A stretch of DNA of 47,108 nt from Bradyrhizobium sp. AT1 (GCF_001590795.1 NZ_JXDL01000001.1:5223694-5270801); one strand, 5' to 3'. Numbered from the stretch's first letter, positions 9,415-17,883 are shown. Program-made: numbers and translations. The notes: a model not told the origin generated them from the letters alone.

Positions 9415-10529
9415 TGTTGGCCGGTCCCGTCGCTTGGCGGCGGGCTCGGCGTGTCGCTGGCCGGCGGCTGGCCGCCCTCGGGCGTGGCCTCGCGGCGCCG
9501 GCTCTCGCGCTGGGTCCGCGGCGCGGGACGTTCCTTCCGCGTCGAGATGCGCAGCCGCTTGACGCGGCGCGGATCGGCATCGAGCACCTCGACCTCGTAA
9601 TTGCCGGGGCCCGAGATCACCTCGCCGCGCACCGGCAGGCGTCCGACGAAGCTGACGAGATAGCCGCCCAGCGTCTCCACCTCCTCGCCGGCTTCGCCGG
9701 TGACGAAATCCTCGCCGATCACCGAGCGGACGTCGTCGAGGCTGGCGCGAGCGTCGGCGATGAAGGCGTTGTCGGGCAGGCGCACGATCGAGGGCGGCTC
9801 GTCGCTGTCGTGCTCGTCGTCGATCTCGCCGACGATCTGCTCGACGATGTCCTCGATCGAAACCAGCCCGTCGCTGCCGCCATATTCGTCGACCACCAGC
9901 GCCAGATGGATGCGCGTGGCCTGCATCTGCGCGAGCAGGTCGATCGCCCGCATCGATGGCGGCACGTAGAGCAGCTTGCGGATGATGCGCGCATCCTCGA
10001 GCGGCAGCGCGAGATCGACGGCGCGGAGATCGAGCCCGGCCGGCAGCGGCTTCTTGCGCTTGGTCTTGGTGGCCTCCGCCACGCGGGCGCGCGCCGTCAT
10101 GAAGGCGAGCAGGTCGCGGATGTGGACGATGCCGACGGGATCGTCGAGCGTCTCGTTGTAGACCACGAGGCGAGAATGACCGGCGCTCTCGAAACGGTCC
10201 ATCAACTCGCCGAGCGGGATGTCGCGCTTCACCGCGATGATGTCGGCGCGATGCACCATGACGTCGGCGATGCGGCGCTCGTGCAGTCCTAGGATGTTGC
10301 GCAGCATGGTGCGCTCGACCGCGGAGAAGCCGGAGTCGCCAGGCGTCGTCGCATCGAGCACGACCTGCAGGTCGTCGCGCACCGATCCCGCCTTCCAGCC
10401 GAACAGCGTCCGGATGGCGCGCAGCAGCCATCCTTCCGCGGTTGGGCGCATCACCTCGCCTTCGGTCACCACGACGGGAAGATTGGCCGTGTGGCGCGGG
10501 TTGTCCTGAATCGGGTCGGAATCCGGCAT
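9411..10529 (-). CDS. CBS / CorC-HlyC domain protein (hemolysin family)
   Basis: A 372-aa protein of the cytosolic CorC/YbeX type: a CBS-domain pair (about 90-215; VMVHRADIIAVKRDIPLGEL, VDEYGGSDGLVSIEDIVEQI) followed by the transporter-associated CorC_HlyC domain (about 235-320; TLGGYLVSFVGRLPVRGEVI). The last 50 residues are basic and Pro-rich. There is no N-terminal DUF21 membrane domain, so it is soluble. Related proteins are linked to Mg/Co efflux or to lnt function; the gene precedes lnt in many proteobacteria. The start is the ATG at 10529, one nt after the ybeY stop; an in-frame ATG nine codons upstream lies inside ybeY. The stop overlaps the lnt GTG. Confidence 0.93.
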   Translation of the reverse strand: MPDSDPIQDNPRHTANLPVVVTEGEVMRPTAEGWLLRAIRTLFGWKAGSVRDDLQVVLDATTPGDSGFSAVERTMLRNILGLHERRIADVMVHRADIIAVKRDIPLGELMDRFESAGHSRLVVYNETLDDPVGIVHIRDLLAFMTARARVAEATKTKRKKPLPAGLDLRAVDLALPLEDARIIRKLLYVPPSMRAIDLLAQMQATRIHLALVVDEYGGSDGLVSIEDIVEQIVGEIDDEHDSDEPPSIVRLPDNAFIADARASLDDVRSVIGEDFVTGEAGEEVETLGGYLVSFVGRLPVRGEVISGPGNYEVEVLDADPRRVKRLRISTRKERPAPRTQRESRRREATPEGGQPPASDTPSPPPSDGTGQQ

Positions 10530-10530
10530 C

Positions 10531-11040
10531 TCAGTGCGTCCCTGCGCGGTCTGCATAGGGATCGGGAATTCCCAAATGAGCCAGGATCTGCGTCTCCAGC
10601 GCTTCCATCTCCTCGGCGTCGGCGTCGTTCTCGTGGTCGTAGCCGATCAGGTGCAGGAAGCCGTGCACGGCGAGATGGCTCAAATGGTGGTCGAACGGCT
10701 TGTGCTCCTCGTCCGCTTCGCGCCGCATGGTCTCGTAGGCGATCGCGATGTCGCCGAGCATGCGCGGTGCATCGCCCACCTTCCACTCGCCCTCCGGCTG
10801 GAGCGCGGGAAACGACAGCACGTTGGTCGGCTTGTCGATGCCGCGCCAGTTGCTGTTGAGGGTGCGGATGCCGGCATCATCGGTCAGCATCACCGCCACT
10901 TCCGCGTCGGCAACGTCTTCGTCGACACTCTCGGCGGCGGCCGCGACCGCGCGCTGGATCACGGCTTCGGAATCGGGCTCGCGCTGCCAGCAATCGGCGA
11001 CGGCGAGGACCTCGGTCATGGGAAGGTTCGGATGTGACAT
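10531..11040 (-). CDS. ybeY: Endoribonuclease YbeY (rRNA maturation factor)
   Basis: YbeY is a zinc-dependent single-strand endoribonuclease needed for 16S rRNA 3'-end processing and ribosome quality control. The 169-aa product carries the zinc motif HGFLHLIGYDHENDADAEEM near residue 127 (His-x3-His-x5-His) and the upstream LNSNWRGIDKPTNVLSFPA typical of the UPF0054 family. Length agrees with the family. It lies in the conserved phoH-ybeY-corC-lnt order, 59 bp after phoH and 1 nt before corC. Confidence 0.97.
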   Translation of the reverse strand: MSHPNLPMTEVLAVADCWQREPDSEAVIQRAVAAAAESVDEDVADAEVAVMLTDDAGIRTLNSNWRGIDKPTNVLSFPALQPEGEWKVGDAPRMLGDIAIAYETMRREADEEHKPFDHHLSHLAVHGFLHLIGYDHENDADAEEMEALETQILAHLGIPDPYADRAGTH

Positions 11041-11099
11041 TGTCTTTGTTCGGAGCGTGAGCGCCGTGTTCGCGCCCGGAGGGTCCGGCTGCTGTCCCG

Positions 11100-12155
11100 T
11101 CAGGATTTATCGGTGGCCGGCCGCTGCGGCGAACCTTCATAGGCGGCGACGATCCGCGCCACGAGTTCGTGGCGGATCACGTCCTCGGCTTTGAAATGAA
11201 CCTGGGCAATGCCCTCGACGCCGCCCAGGAGGCGGGTCGCTTCGGCCAGGCCCGAGGTCTGGCCGTTCGGCAAGTCGATCTGCGAGGGATCGCCGGTCAC
11301 GATCATGCGGCTGTTCTCGCCGAGGCGCGTCAGGAACATCTTCATCTGCATCGACGTGGTGTTCTGCGCCTCGTCCAGGATGATGGCGGCGTTGGTGAGG
11401 GTGCGGCCGCGCATGAAGGCCAGCGGCGCGATCTCGATCTCGCCGGTCTGCAGCGCGCGCTCGACGATGCGCGCATCCATGAGGTCGTAGAGCGCGTCGT
11501 AGATCGGCCGCAGATACGGATCGACCTTCTCGCGGAGATCGCCGGGCAGGAAGCCGAGCCTTTCGCCGGCTTCCACAGCGGGGCGCGACAGGATGATCTT
11601 GTCGACCTCCTTGCGCTCGAACAGCTGCGCGGCATGCGCGACCGCGAGCCAGGTCTTGCCGGTGCCGGCGGGGCCGATGCCGAACACCAGCTCGTGGCGC
11701 TTCAGCGCACGGATGTAGGAGTCCTGCGCGGCGGTGCGCGCCCGCACCGGGCGTTTGCGTAAGTTGATGCTGTCGAAGGCCGATTTCGTCGATTTGGCGT
11801 CGAACTCGAACAGCGAGCCCTGGGCAATGACGGCACGGATCGCACCTTCGACCTCGCCCTGGTCGAGATCCTGTCCCTTCGCGGCCTGCGCGTAGAGCAT
11901 CTCCAGCACGCGGCGTGCGGCGTCGCAGCCGTCGCGCGTGCCGCCGATCGTGATGTGGTTGCCCTTGGAATCGACGACGACGCCGAGCCGGCGCTCGATC
12001 TGCGCGAGGTGCTGGCCGTAGGGGCCGACCAGCGCAGATGCGGCACGGTTGTCGTCGAAGTCGATGACGACCTGGGTCTCTGGCGGAACTTGCATGTCGC
12101 GGTCAAATTTGCGGCTGGGAGCGATAGAAGACGAATCCGATGCGCTTTTTGGCAA
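11100..12155 (-). CDS. PhoH-like ATPase
   Basis: A cytoplasmic P-loop ATPase of the PhoH/YbeZ type, often tied to ribosome/RNA metabolism together with YbeY. Walker A is GPAGTGKTWLAVAHAAQLFE and Walker B IILDEAQNTTSMQMK, with the sensor region MIVTGDPSQIDLPNGQTSGL. An N-terminal KH-like segment (VGPYGQHLAQIERRLGVVVD) precedes the ATPase domain. I choose the TTG at 12155, which lies 4 nt after the miaB stop and has GGAG 9 nt upstream, giving 351 aa. Alternatives are the ATG at 12200 (inside miaB) and the ATG at 12095 (MQVPPETQ). Identity is firm, the start is not. Confidence 0.92.
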   Translation of the reverse strand: MPKSASDSSSIAPSRKFDRDMQVPPETQVVIDFDDNRAASALVGPYGQHLAQIERRLGVVVDSKGNHITIGGTRDGCDAARRVLEMLYAQAAKGQDLDQGEVEGAIRAVIAQGSLFEFDAKSTKSAFDSINLRKRPVRARTAAQDSYIRALKRHELVFGIGPAGTGKTWLAVAHAAQLFERKEVDKIILSRPAVEAGERLGFLPGDLREKVDPYLRPIYDALYDLMDARIVERALQTGEIEIAPLAFMRGRTLTNAAIILDEAQNTTSMQMKMFLTRLGENSRMIVTGDPSQIDLPNGQTSGLAEATRLLGGVEGIAQVHFKAEDVIRHELVARIVAAYEGSPQRPATDKS

Positions 12156-12159
12156 GGGT

Positions 12160-13554
12160 TCAGGCTCCACTGGCTTGCGATAAGACGGGCTCGCGTGCAT
12201 TGCGCAGCGTGGCGAGCTCGCCGAGAAAGCTATAGCGCTCGAGGCTGTCGATCCTGACAGGCAGGATGTGTCCGATGATGTCGGGCGAGGCCATCACGTG
12301 AGCGGGCTGGAGGAAAGCGGTGCGGCCGACGATCTGGCCGTCCTTGCGCGCCGGACGTTCGAACAGCACGTCGACCGTTGAGCCAATCGCGGCCTTGTTG
12401 AAGGCCGATTGCTGGCTGTCGATCAGTTCCTGGAGCCGCTCCAATCGCTGGTCCATCTCGGCGGGGGACACCGTCTCCTGCATATCCGCGGCCGGCGTTC
12501 CCGGCCGGGCGGAGTATTTGAACGAATAAGCCGCAGCGTAGCCGATTTGCGTGACAAGCGCGAGAGTGGCGAGAAAATCTTGCTCGCTCTCCCCGGGAAA
12601 GCCGACGATGAAATCTGATGAAAAAGCAATGTCTTGGCGCGCGGTACGGAAACGGTCGATGACCCGCCGGTAATCATCGGCGGTATGTTTCCGGTTCATG
12701 GCCGCCAGAATACGGTCCGAGCCCGATTGCACCGGCAGGTGCACGAAGGGCATCAGGGCACCGAGATCGCGGTGGGCCGCGATCAGGCTGTCGTCGACGT
12801 CGCGCGGATGGCTGGTCGAATAGCGCAGCCGCGCAATGCCGGGAATCGTCGCCAGATGCTCGAGCAGCCGGCCGAGCGGCCAGGCTTTCCCGTCCGGTCC
12901 CTCGCCATGATAGGCGTTGACGTTCTGCCCGATCAGCGTGAGCTCGCGCACGCCGTTGTCGGCGAGCCGCTTCACGTCGTCGACGATTTTTGCGACCGGC
13001 CGCGAGACTTCCGAGCCGCGCGTGTAGGGCACGACGCAGAAGGTGCAGAACTTGTCGCAACCTTCCTGCACCGTGACGAAGGCGGAAATGCCGCGCGCGC
13101 GGATCGCATCGGGCTTGGGCTGGGCCAGGAAGTCGAACTTGTCGGCGGCCGGGAATTCGGTCTCGATCGCGCGGCCTTCGTTGCCGGCGCGCTTCAACAG
13201 CTCCGGCAGGTGATGATAGCTTTGCGGTCCCACCACGACGTCGACGGCAGGGGCCCGGCGCACGATCTCCTCGCCTTCGGCCTGCGCCACGCAGCCCGCG
13301 ACCGCGATCTGCATGGTGCGCCCGCCACGTGCGGCCTCATCCTTGGCGACGCGCAGGCGGCCGAGCTCGGAATAGACTTTTTCCGAGGCCTTCTCGCGGA
13401 TATGGCAGGTGTTGAGGATGACGAGGTCGGCCTCCTCGGCACTCGCCGTCTCCACGAATCCTTCCGGAGCCAGCGTGTCCACCATGCGCTGGGCATCGTA
13501 GACGTTCATCTGGCAGCCATATGATTTGATGTGCAGCTTGCGCGGCGGCGTCAT
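12160..13554 (-). CDS. miaB: tRNA-2-methylthio-N6-dimethylallyladenosine synthase MiaB
   Basis: MiaB is a radical-SAM methylthiotransferase that converts i6A37 to ms2i6A37 in tRNAs reading UNN codons. The 464-aa protein has the N-terminal UPF0004 domain with three cluster cysteines (SYGCQMNVYDAQ, ILNTCHIREKA, IAVAGCVAQAEG), the radical-SAM CxxxCxxC motif (EGCDKFCTFCVVPYTRGSE, about residue 160) and a C-terminal TRAM domain (about 375-440). All cluster ligands are present. ATG at 13554. It begins a run of closely spaced genes (miaB-phoH-ybeY-corC-lnt) and is separated from the upstream hypothetical gene by 163 bp. Confidence 0.98.
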   Translation of the reverse strand: MTPPRKLHIKSYGCQMNVYDAQRMVDTLAPEGFVETASAEEADLVILNTCHIREKASEKVYSELGRLRVAKDEAARGGRTMQIAVAGCVAQAEGEEIVRRAPAVDVVVGPQSYHHLPELLKRAGNEGRAIETEFPAADKFDFLAQPKPDAIRARGISAFVTVQEGCDKFCTFCVVPYTRGSEVSRPVAKIVDDVKRLADNGVRELTLIGQNVNAYHGEGPDGKAWPLGRLLEHLATIPGIARLRYSTSHPRDVDDSLIAAHRDLGALMPFVHLPVQSGSDRILAAMNRKHTADDYRRVIDRFRTARQDIAFSSDFIVGFPGESEQDFLATLALVTQIGYAAAYSFKYSARPGTPAADMQETVSPAEMDQRLERLQELIDSQQSAFNKAAIGSTVDVLFERPARKDGQIVGRTAFLQPAHVMASPDIIGHILPVRIDSLERYSFLGELATLRNAREPVLSQASGA

Positions 13555-13717
13555 GGAACCCGAAATTGAGGTGGAGGACGGCCTTCAGATATAGGCTGGA
13601 GGGGGGAAAATCCAGCGAATGGGGCTTCAAGGGGTCATTCTGGGGGACTCCCAGAGGGGGCGGAGCCGAATCTTGCTCCAAAACCCCGAAAGTGGCTCTC
13701 TTTGCGTGAATTTCGCG

Positions 13718-14122
13718 CTACACACGAGGAGTGGCGAGCCATTCCCGCCAAAACGCTTCCTGCGCGTCGACCGAGGCCGGGATCACATCGGGCCCAGAAG
13801 TGAAGATTTCGACGAGGTCGGCCATGCGCGCATGGATGCCTTTCTTCATCCGATATGCCTCGAGCCCGGCGCCCATGTCCCTCGCCATTCCTGACGGATA
13901 CACGTTGAGGCTGGCGCCGTAGCAGAACGGGATGAGGCCCTCGGGCTCGAGCTGACGGCGGATCAGGCAGAGCGCCTCGAAGAAATCGGGGGCCTCGGCT
14001 TCGATCGTCTTGCCGCGGTAAGCGCAGGTCAGCTTGCAGACGGGACCGATTTCGTACTCCGTGAACACGGCCCTTTCGTCCTCACCGGCGCCGATCAGAG
14101 CTATGTCGTGTTGCTCGTCCAT
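13718..14122 (-). CDS. Conserved hypothetical protein
   Basis: A 134-aa acidic, soluble protein that I do not recognise. It begins MDEQHDIALIGAGEDERAVF and includes VCKLTCAYRGKTIEAEAPDF (about 27-46), two cysteines in the first half, and a C-terminal helix-rich part ending AQEAFWREWLATPRV. No signal peptide, membrane segment or known catalytic motif. The frame is open further upstream, but that part overlaps the HAD gene in another frame; the ATG at 14122, 14 bp after the HAD stop, is the likely start. Its position behind fur and the HAD gene suggests one transcript. That it is a real gene is supported by spacing and typical composition; no function is proposed. Confidence 0.78.
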   Translation of the reverse strand: MDEQHDIALIGAGEDERAVFTEYEIGPVCKLTCAYRGKTIEAEAPDFFEALCLIRRQLEPEGLIPFCYGASLNVYPSGMARDMGAGLEAYRMKKGIHARMADLVEIFTSGPDVIPASVDAQEAFWREWLATPRV

Positions 14123-14136
14123 AGTCTCACCGTGCT

Positions 14137-14820
14137 CTACGACTGAAGCTTGGGCAAACCCAGACTTCGCCGGACCAGCTCGGGCAATTGCCGCATGTCG
14201 TCGAACGTCAATCCGGCGCCGGCGGCGCGCAGCCTTTCGGCGTGTCCCGGCGGGCAGTGGCTGCCGCCGTGAAAGCCCAGCACGGTCATCCCGGCGGCGT
14301 GTGCGCCGGTTACCCCGGGGACGCTGTCCTCGATCACGACGCACCGTTCCGGCGCGACTTTCATCTGCGCGGCGGCAAACAGGAACAGATCAGGCGCCGG
14401 CTTGCCGCGTGCGACCTGACTTGCCGAGAAGATGTGCGGGGCGAGCAACTCGTAGAGCCCGGCGCATGTCAGGCCGTGATGGATCTTCTCCGGCGTGCCG
14501 CTCGATGCGACGCATTTCGGCAGATCGATTGCGGCGATCGCCGCGGCCACATGGGTGATCGGCTGCAAATCGCTGGCGTAGAATTGCAGCGTGGCCGCGC
14601 TGATCTGCTGCTCCAGGTCACCCGGGAGGCTGCGGCCGATCTCCTGTTCGACCATCAGTCGTGCGTCCTTCTCGGATACGCCGAGGAAGCGGACCAGGAC
14701 CTGCTCCGAGGTGATCGGATAACCGTGCCGCGTCAGCACGTCCGCATGGGCGCGACAGGAGATCACCTCGCTGTCCACGAGCACGCCGTCGCAATCGAAG
14801 ATGATGAGATCGATTGGCAC
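14137..14820 (-). CDS. HAD-superfamily hydrolase (beta-phosphoglucomutase-like, subfamily IA)
   Basis: A 227-aa phosphatase-type protein with all four HAD motifs: motif I IIFDCDGVLVDSE (residues 6-18; nucleophile Asp9 and acid Asp11), motif II VASSGTPEKI, motif III Lys in GKPAPDLFLFA, and motif IV VIEDSVPGVTGAHAAGM. A helical cap domain lies between motifs I and II, as in sugar-phosphate mutases/phosphatases such as YieH and GPH-like proteins. The start is a GTG at 14820, 4 nt after the fur stop. The substrate cannot be told from sequence; a small sugar phosphate is the usual guess. Confidence 0.92.
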   Translation of the reverse strand: MPIDLIIFDCDGVLVDSEVISCRAHADVLTRHGYPITSEQVLVRFLGVSEKDARLMVEQEIGRSLPGDLEQQISAATLQFYASDLQPITHVAAAIAAIDLPKCVASSGTPEKIHHGLTCAGLYELLAPHIFSASQVARGKPAPDLFLFAAAQMKVAPERCVVIEDSVPGVTGAHAAGMTVLGFHGGSHCPPGHAERLRAAGAGLTFDDMRQLPELVRRSLGLPKLQS

Positions 14821-14824
14821 TAAA

Positions 14825-15280
14825 TCAGGATGTCGGCTTGTCGTCGTCGAGCGGGACGCAATAGAGCTCGAGCCGGTGGTCGACCAGCTTGTAGCCGAGC
14901 TTGCGGGCGATTTCCGCCTGCAGCTTCTCGATCTCCTCGGAGGTGAACTCGATCACCTTGCCGTCGCGCAGATTGATGAGGTGATCGTGGTGGCTGTCGC
15001 GCATCGTCTCGTAGCGGGCGCGACCCTCGCGGAAATCGTGGCGCTCGATGATGCCGGCGTCCTCGAACAGCTTGACGGTGCGATACACGGTCGAGATCGA
15101 GATCTTGTCGTCGACCGCGACGCAGCGCCGGTACAATTCCTCGACATCGGGATGATCGACGGCCTCCGCGAGCACGCGCGCGATGACGCGGCGCTGCTCG
15201 GTCATACGCATGCCGGTGGCGGCACAGCGCGCCTCGATGCCGGACGCCTTGGATGCGGAAGAAGGTTTCAGTGCGGTCAT
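14825..15280 (-). CDS. fur: Ferric uptake regulator family protein, Fur type
   Basis: A 151-aa winged-helix regulator: GMRMTEQRRVIARVLAEAVD (DNA-binding helix region), then ISISTVYRTVKLFEDAGIIE (recognition helix and wing). The dimer/metal domain contains HDFREGRARYE, the metal-binding SHHDHLINLRDGKVIEF and LELYCVPLDD. It lacks the C-terminal paired CxxC structural zinc site. It is not the Irr type, which has a different, His-rich N-terminus. It matches the Fur of Bradyrhizobium, reported to respond to Mn as well as Fe and to control irr and mntH. The ATG at 15280 (MTALKPSS) is preferred over a start 11 codons upstream. It sits between rimI and the HAD gene. Confidence 0.92.
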   Translation of the reverse strand: MTALKPSSASKASGIEARCAATGMRMTEQRRVIARVLAEAVDHPDVEELYRRCVAVDDKISISTVYRTVKLFEDAGIIERHDFREGRARYETMRDSHHDHLINLRDGKVIEFTSEEIEKLQAEIARKLGYKLVDHRLELYCVPLDDDKPTS

Positions 15281-15318
15281 AGTTTGTCTGCCTGGCGGGG
15301 CGCTTTCTGGCACCGATG

Positions 15319-15804
15319 TTACGACAAGTCACGCCGCATCAGAAGGGCGTTCAAATGTTCCCCGTCGGGCTGCTTATAGTAGCGTTCGCGGCGCCCGACC
15401 ACCACGAATCCGCACCCGTCATAGAGCCGTCGGGCCGGCTGGTTGTTTTCCTCGACCTCGAGAAATATTGTGCGCACGCCGCGCCCTGCGAGATGTCCGA
15501 GATGGGTCATTAGCAGCGTGCGGGAGAGGCCGCGGCCGCGATGGGCCTGATCCACCGCGATCGAGAGGATTTCCGCCTCGTCCGCGCCGATCCGCGATAC
15601 CGCGAATCCGATCGTCCTGCGGCCCCGGCGCAGCCGATGCACGAGCGTGTTGCGCTCGCTGAGCATGCTCTCGAATTCGCCTTCGCCCCAGCCGTGTGCG
15701 AACGAAGCGCCGTGCAGCTGCGCCAGCCGCGCGGCGTCACGCAGCGACGCGGGCTCGACGGCGGCGGTGCCGCCGCGCCACCATTCCGACAGCCATCTCA
15801 TCAT
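15319..15804 (-). CDS. rimI: Ribosomal protein S18-alanine N-acetyltransferase
   Basis: RimI is a GNAT enzyme that acetylates the N-terminal alanine of ribosomal protein S18. The 161-aa product has the acetyl-CoA-binding motif A (IAVDQAHRGRGLSRTLL, about 88-104), preceded by the beta-strand IGADEAEILSI and followed by VRTIFLEVEENNQPARRLYD, a typical RimI motif B with Asn and Tyr. Its ATGA overlaps the tsaB stop, and tsaB-rimI is a conserved pair in many bacteria. The family assignment is firm; the exact peptide substrate is inferred from context. Confidence 0.93.
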   Translation of the reverse strand: MMRWLSEWWRGGTAAVEPASLRDAARLAQLHGASFAHGWGEGEFESMLSERNTLVHRLRRGRRTIGFAVSRIGADEAEILSIAVDQAHRGRGLSRTLLMTHLGHLAGRGVRTIFLEVEENNQPARRLYDGCGFVVVGRRERYYKQPDGEHLNALLMRRDLS

Positions 15805-16496
15805 GAGGTCGCGGCTTGAGCTGCAAATGGGGGTTGTGCCGGCGGCTTGGCGTCGGGCGCTTTCAGGTAGAACGGCCGCGCCGGATTAGTCTCGGGATCG
15901 GCGGCGGCGCCGAGCCATGCGATCCAGCTGATGTCAGGCGCTGCTTGCGCCTCGACCGCGACCGGCTGCTCGCTGTCTTTCGGCCAGCGCTCGGCGAGGA
16001 TGTTTGCGGCATTGCCGACCAGATGCGGCGCGCCGAATTGCGAGGCCGCGATCGCCTCGTCGATGGAAGCGACGCGCGGCCGAACCAGCTGGCTGCCGTC
16101 GCCGGCGACGACCTGGAAATAAACATGGTCGTGCCGCGCGTCGATCGCCGAGATCACCGGCGCCGATTTGCTCTGGCCAACGATGGCGGCGGCATAGGCC
16201 GATAGGGTGGTGAGGCCGATCGCCGGCCGCTCGGCCGCGAGCGCCAGGCCGCGCGCCGCCGAAATGCCGACTCGCAGACCGGTGAAGCTTCCTGGGCCGA
16301 CGGTGACCGCGATGCGGTCGAGCGCGGTGAAGGCGAGATCGGCCGATTGCATGACGCGCGCGATCATCGGCATCAAGGCCTCGGCATGGCCGCGCTTCAT
16401 GAGAAGCTGCTCCTGCGCGAGGAGCGCGCCGGCATCGGTGTCGAGCACGGCGACGGAGCAGGCGTCGAGGGCAGTATCGATGGCGAGGATCAGCAT
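15801..16496 (-). CDS. tsaB: tRNA threonylcarbamoyladenosine biosynthesis protein TsaB
   Basis: TsaB is the non-catalytic partner of TsaD in making t6A37 on ANN-decoding tRNAs. The 231-aa product begins with the ASKHA-like MLILAIDTALDACSVAVLD and has the typical VTVGPGSFTGLRVGISAARG (about 85-104) plus LAAERPAIGLTTLSA. The C-terminal part is Pro/Ala-rich, as is common in TsaB. It starts at the ATG at 16496 and overlaps rimI by 4 bp, so it is the likely first gene of tsaB-rimI-fur-HAD-hypothetical. Confidence 0.95.
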   Translation of the reverse strand: MLILAIDTALDACSVAVLDTDAGALLAQEQLLMKRGHAEALMPMIARVMQSADLAFTALDRIAVTVGPGSFTGLRVGISAARGLALAAERPAIGLTTLSAYAAAIVGQSKSAPVISAIDARHDHVYFQVVAGDGSQLVRPRVASIDEAIAASQFGAPHLVGNAANILAERWPKDSEQPVAVEAQAAPDISWIAWLGAAADPETNPARPFYLKAPDAKPPAQPPFAAQAATS

Positions 16497-16504
16497 GGAA
16501 AAGC

Positions 16505-16580
16505 AAATGGCGAGTGGCGAATAGCGAACAGTCTAGCCGATCGGATTGCCATTCGCCATTCGCACCTCGCCATTCGCTGA
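16505..16580. repeat. Short intergenic repeat cluster (GCGAATGGC type)
   Basis: The 88-bp gap between nfuA and tsaB is filled with copies, in both orientations, of an ATGGCGA/TCGCCAT-type unit: ATGGCGAGTGGCGAATAGCG at the left, CCATTCGCCATTCGC and CTCGCCATTCGC to the right. They can pair into a hairpin around the GATCGGATT centre. The pattern is seen directly; its family and origin are not known to me. Confidence 0.6.
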
Positions 16581-16584
16581 CCGA

Positions 16585-17154
16585 TCACATCGGCCGGACT
16601 TCGACCACGTCGGGCACGAAATGCTTGAGCAGATTCTGGATGCCGTGCTGCAGCGTCGCGGTCGATGACGGGCAGCCGGAGCAGGCGCCCTTCATGTTGA
16701 GATAGACGATGCCGTCCTTGAAGCCGCGGAAGGTGATATCGCCGCCGTCATTGGCGACCGCCGGCCGCACGCGGGTCTCGATCAGGTCCTTGATCATGTC
16801 GACCGTTTCGGCATCGGCCTCATCGAAGAACTCGTCCTCGTCGTCGATATCGGCATCATCGGCAGCCGCCCCGTCCGCGAGCAGGGGCGCGCCGGACATG
16901 TAGTGCTCCATGATGGCGCCGAGAATCGCGGGCTTGAGCTGCTGCCATTCACCGCCCGCCTTGGTCACGGTGATGAAGTCCGATCCGTAGAACACGCCGG
17001 CGACGCCGGGCACCTCGAACAGCTTTTCCGCGAGCGGCGAGCGCGTTGCGGCCTCACGGCTCGAAAATTCCATGGGGTTGCCGTCGGTTACGACGCGGCC
17101 GGGAATGAACTTCAGCGTGGCGGGATTGGGTGTGGCTTCGGTTTGAATGAACAT
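16585..17154 (-). CDS. nfuA: NifU-like Fe-S cluster carrier (Nfu type)
   Basis: A 189-aa scaffold/carrier that delivers Fe-S clusters to target enzymes. The N-terminal Nfu_N domain (MFIQTEATPNPATLKFIPG, then FYGSDFITVTKAGGEWQQLK) is followed by an acidic linker (about 95-115) and the C-terminal NifU domain with its cluster-binding CxxC in GACSGCPSSTATLQHGIQNL. This is the standard alphaproteobacterial layout. The ATG at 17154 is chosen because the family starts with MFIQTE; an upstream in-frame start would add nine residues. It is a stand-alone gene between two repeat-containing gaps. Confidence 0.95.
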   Translation of the reverse strand: MFIQTEATPNPATLKFIPGRVVTDGNPMEFSSREAATRSPLAEKLFEVPGVAGVFYGSDFITVTKAGGEWQQLKPAILGAIMEHYMSGAPLLADGAAADDADIDDEDEFFDEADAETVDMIKDLIETRVRPAVANDGGDITFRGFKDGIVYLNMKGACSGCPSSTATLQHGIQNLLKHFVPDVVEVRPM

Positions 17155-17289
17155 GGTTTTCTCCAGACGTCGCCGGTTCAAGGCCGGCGCGTTGCCCTAT
17201 TCCCTAGCAGATGGCGACGGAGAACGCACGATCAAGGGGAGAGTGGGGCATTCTGCTGTCCTATCAGCGGGTTATGGGTCGCTCCGTCC

Positions 17290-17377
17290 CGTCATGGCCG
17301 GGCTTGACCCGGCCATCCACGCCTTGCTTCGTACAGCGCCAAGGACGTGGATGCCCGGGACAAGCCCGGGCATGACG
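17290..17377. repeat. Palindromic dispersed element (REP-like), copy 1
   Basis: An 88-bp imperfect palindrome: CGTCATGGCCGGGCTTGACC at the left pairs with the right end CAAGCCCGGGCATGACG. Inside are CATCCACG and CGTGGATG, and a smaller stem ATGGCCGGG/CCGGCCAT. It lies between the nfuA start and the stop of the stress-protein gene. The element at 29683-29789 has a similar layout (GTCAT ends, two inner hairpins). Elements of this look are scattered in Bradyrhizobium genomes. Confidence 0.75.
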
Positions 17378-17388
17378 AAGGCTCCAAG

Positions 17389-17883
17389 CTACGACAGCGA
17401 ATCTACGCTTTCGTCGCTCAGCGCGCCGGAAATGATCGTCACGGGAATCGGGAACGTGCCAAGCGCGTGCGCCAGCAAGGAGACCAACGGCCCCGGCCCC
17501 TCCGCGCCCGGGTTCGCGGCGAGCACCAGCATGGCGATGTCGGGATCCTCGTCGATCACCGCGAGCAGCTGTTCCATCGCGGCGCCTTCGCGGATGACCC
17601 GCTCCGGGGTGATCGCGGCGATGCCGTTGGCGCGGCCGGCGGCGCGGTCGAGCGCGGCCTCCGCCGCTTCCTGCGCTTCGGCGCGCATGATGTCGGCGAC
17701 CCCCAGCCATTCCTGGGTCTGCTGTTCGGGCTCGATGATACGCAGCATCACCACGCCGCCACCGGCGCGGATCGCCCAGCGACTGGCATAGTAGACCGCG
17801 CGATCCCATTCGGCGGTGTCGTCGACGATGACGAGGCATTTGGGCTTGTGACCCGGCTCGTAGCAAAGTCGTTTGCTGGTCAT
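17389..17883 (-). CDS. Universal stress protein (UspA) family protein
   Basis: A 164-aa single-domain Usp-fold protein, soluble. The first strand is KCLVIVDDTAEWDRAVYYAS (about 14-33), followed by the helix with RWAIRAGGGVVMLRII. The late part DIAMLVLAANPGAEGPGPLV stands where ATP-binding Usps have the G-2x-G-9x-G(S/T) loop; the loop is only loosely conserved, so ATP binding is uncertain. The end is PIPVTIISGALSDESVDSLS. I choose the ATG at 17883 (MTSKRLCYE). It is downstream of trpS, behind a GC-rich hairpin. Role unknown; stress or stationary-phase protection is the family guess. Confidence 0.85.
   Translation of the reverse strand: MTSKRLCYEPGHKPKCLVIVDDTAEWDRAVYYASRWAIRAGGGVVMLRIIEPEQQTQEWLGVADIMRAEAQEAAEAALDRAAGRANGIAAITPERVIREGAAMEQLLAVIDEDPDIAMLVLAANPGAEGPGPLVSLLAHALGTFPIPVTIISGALSDESVDSLS

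Noticed and set aside
7801..10431. A single 876-codon minus-strand protein joining corC and lnt regions
   Set aside because: The first 339 codons are Arg/Ala-rich shadow of the corC gene in another frame; the real lnt begins at the GTG at 9414.
14825..15280. Irr rather than Fur
   Set aside because: The N-terminal haem-regulatory and His-rich features of Bradyrhizobium Irr are absent, and the sequence fits the Fur type.
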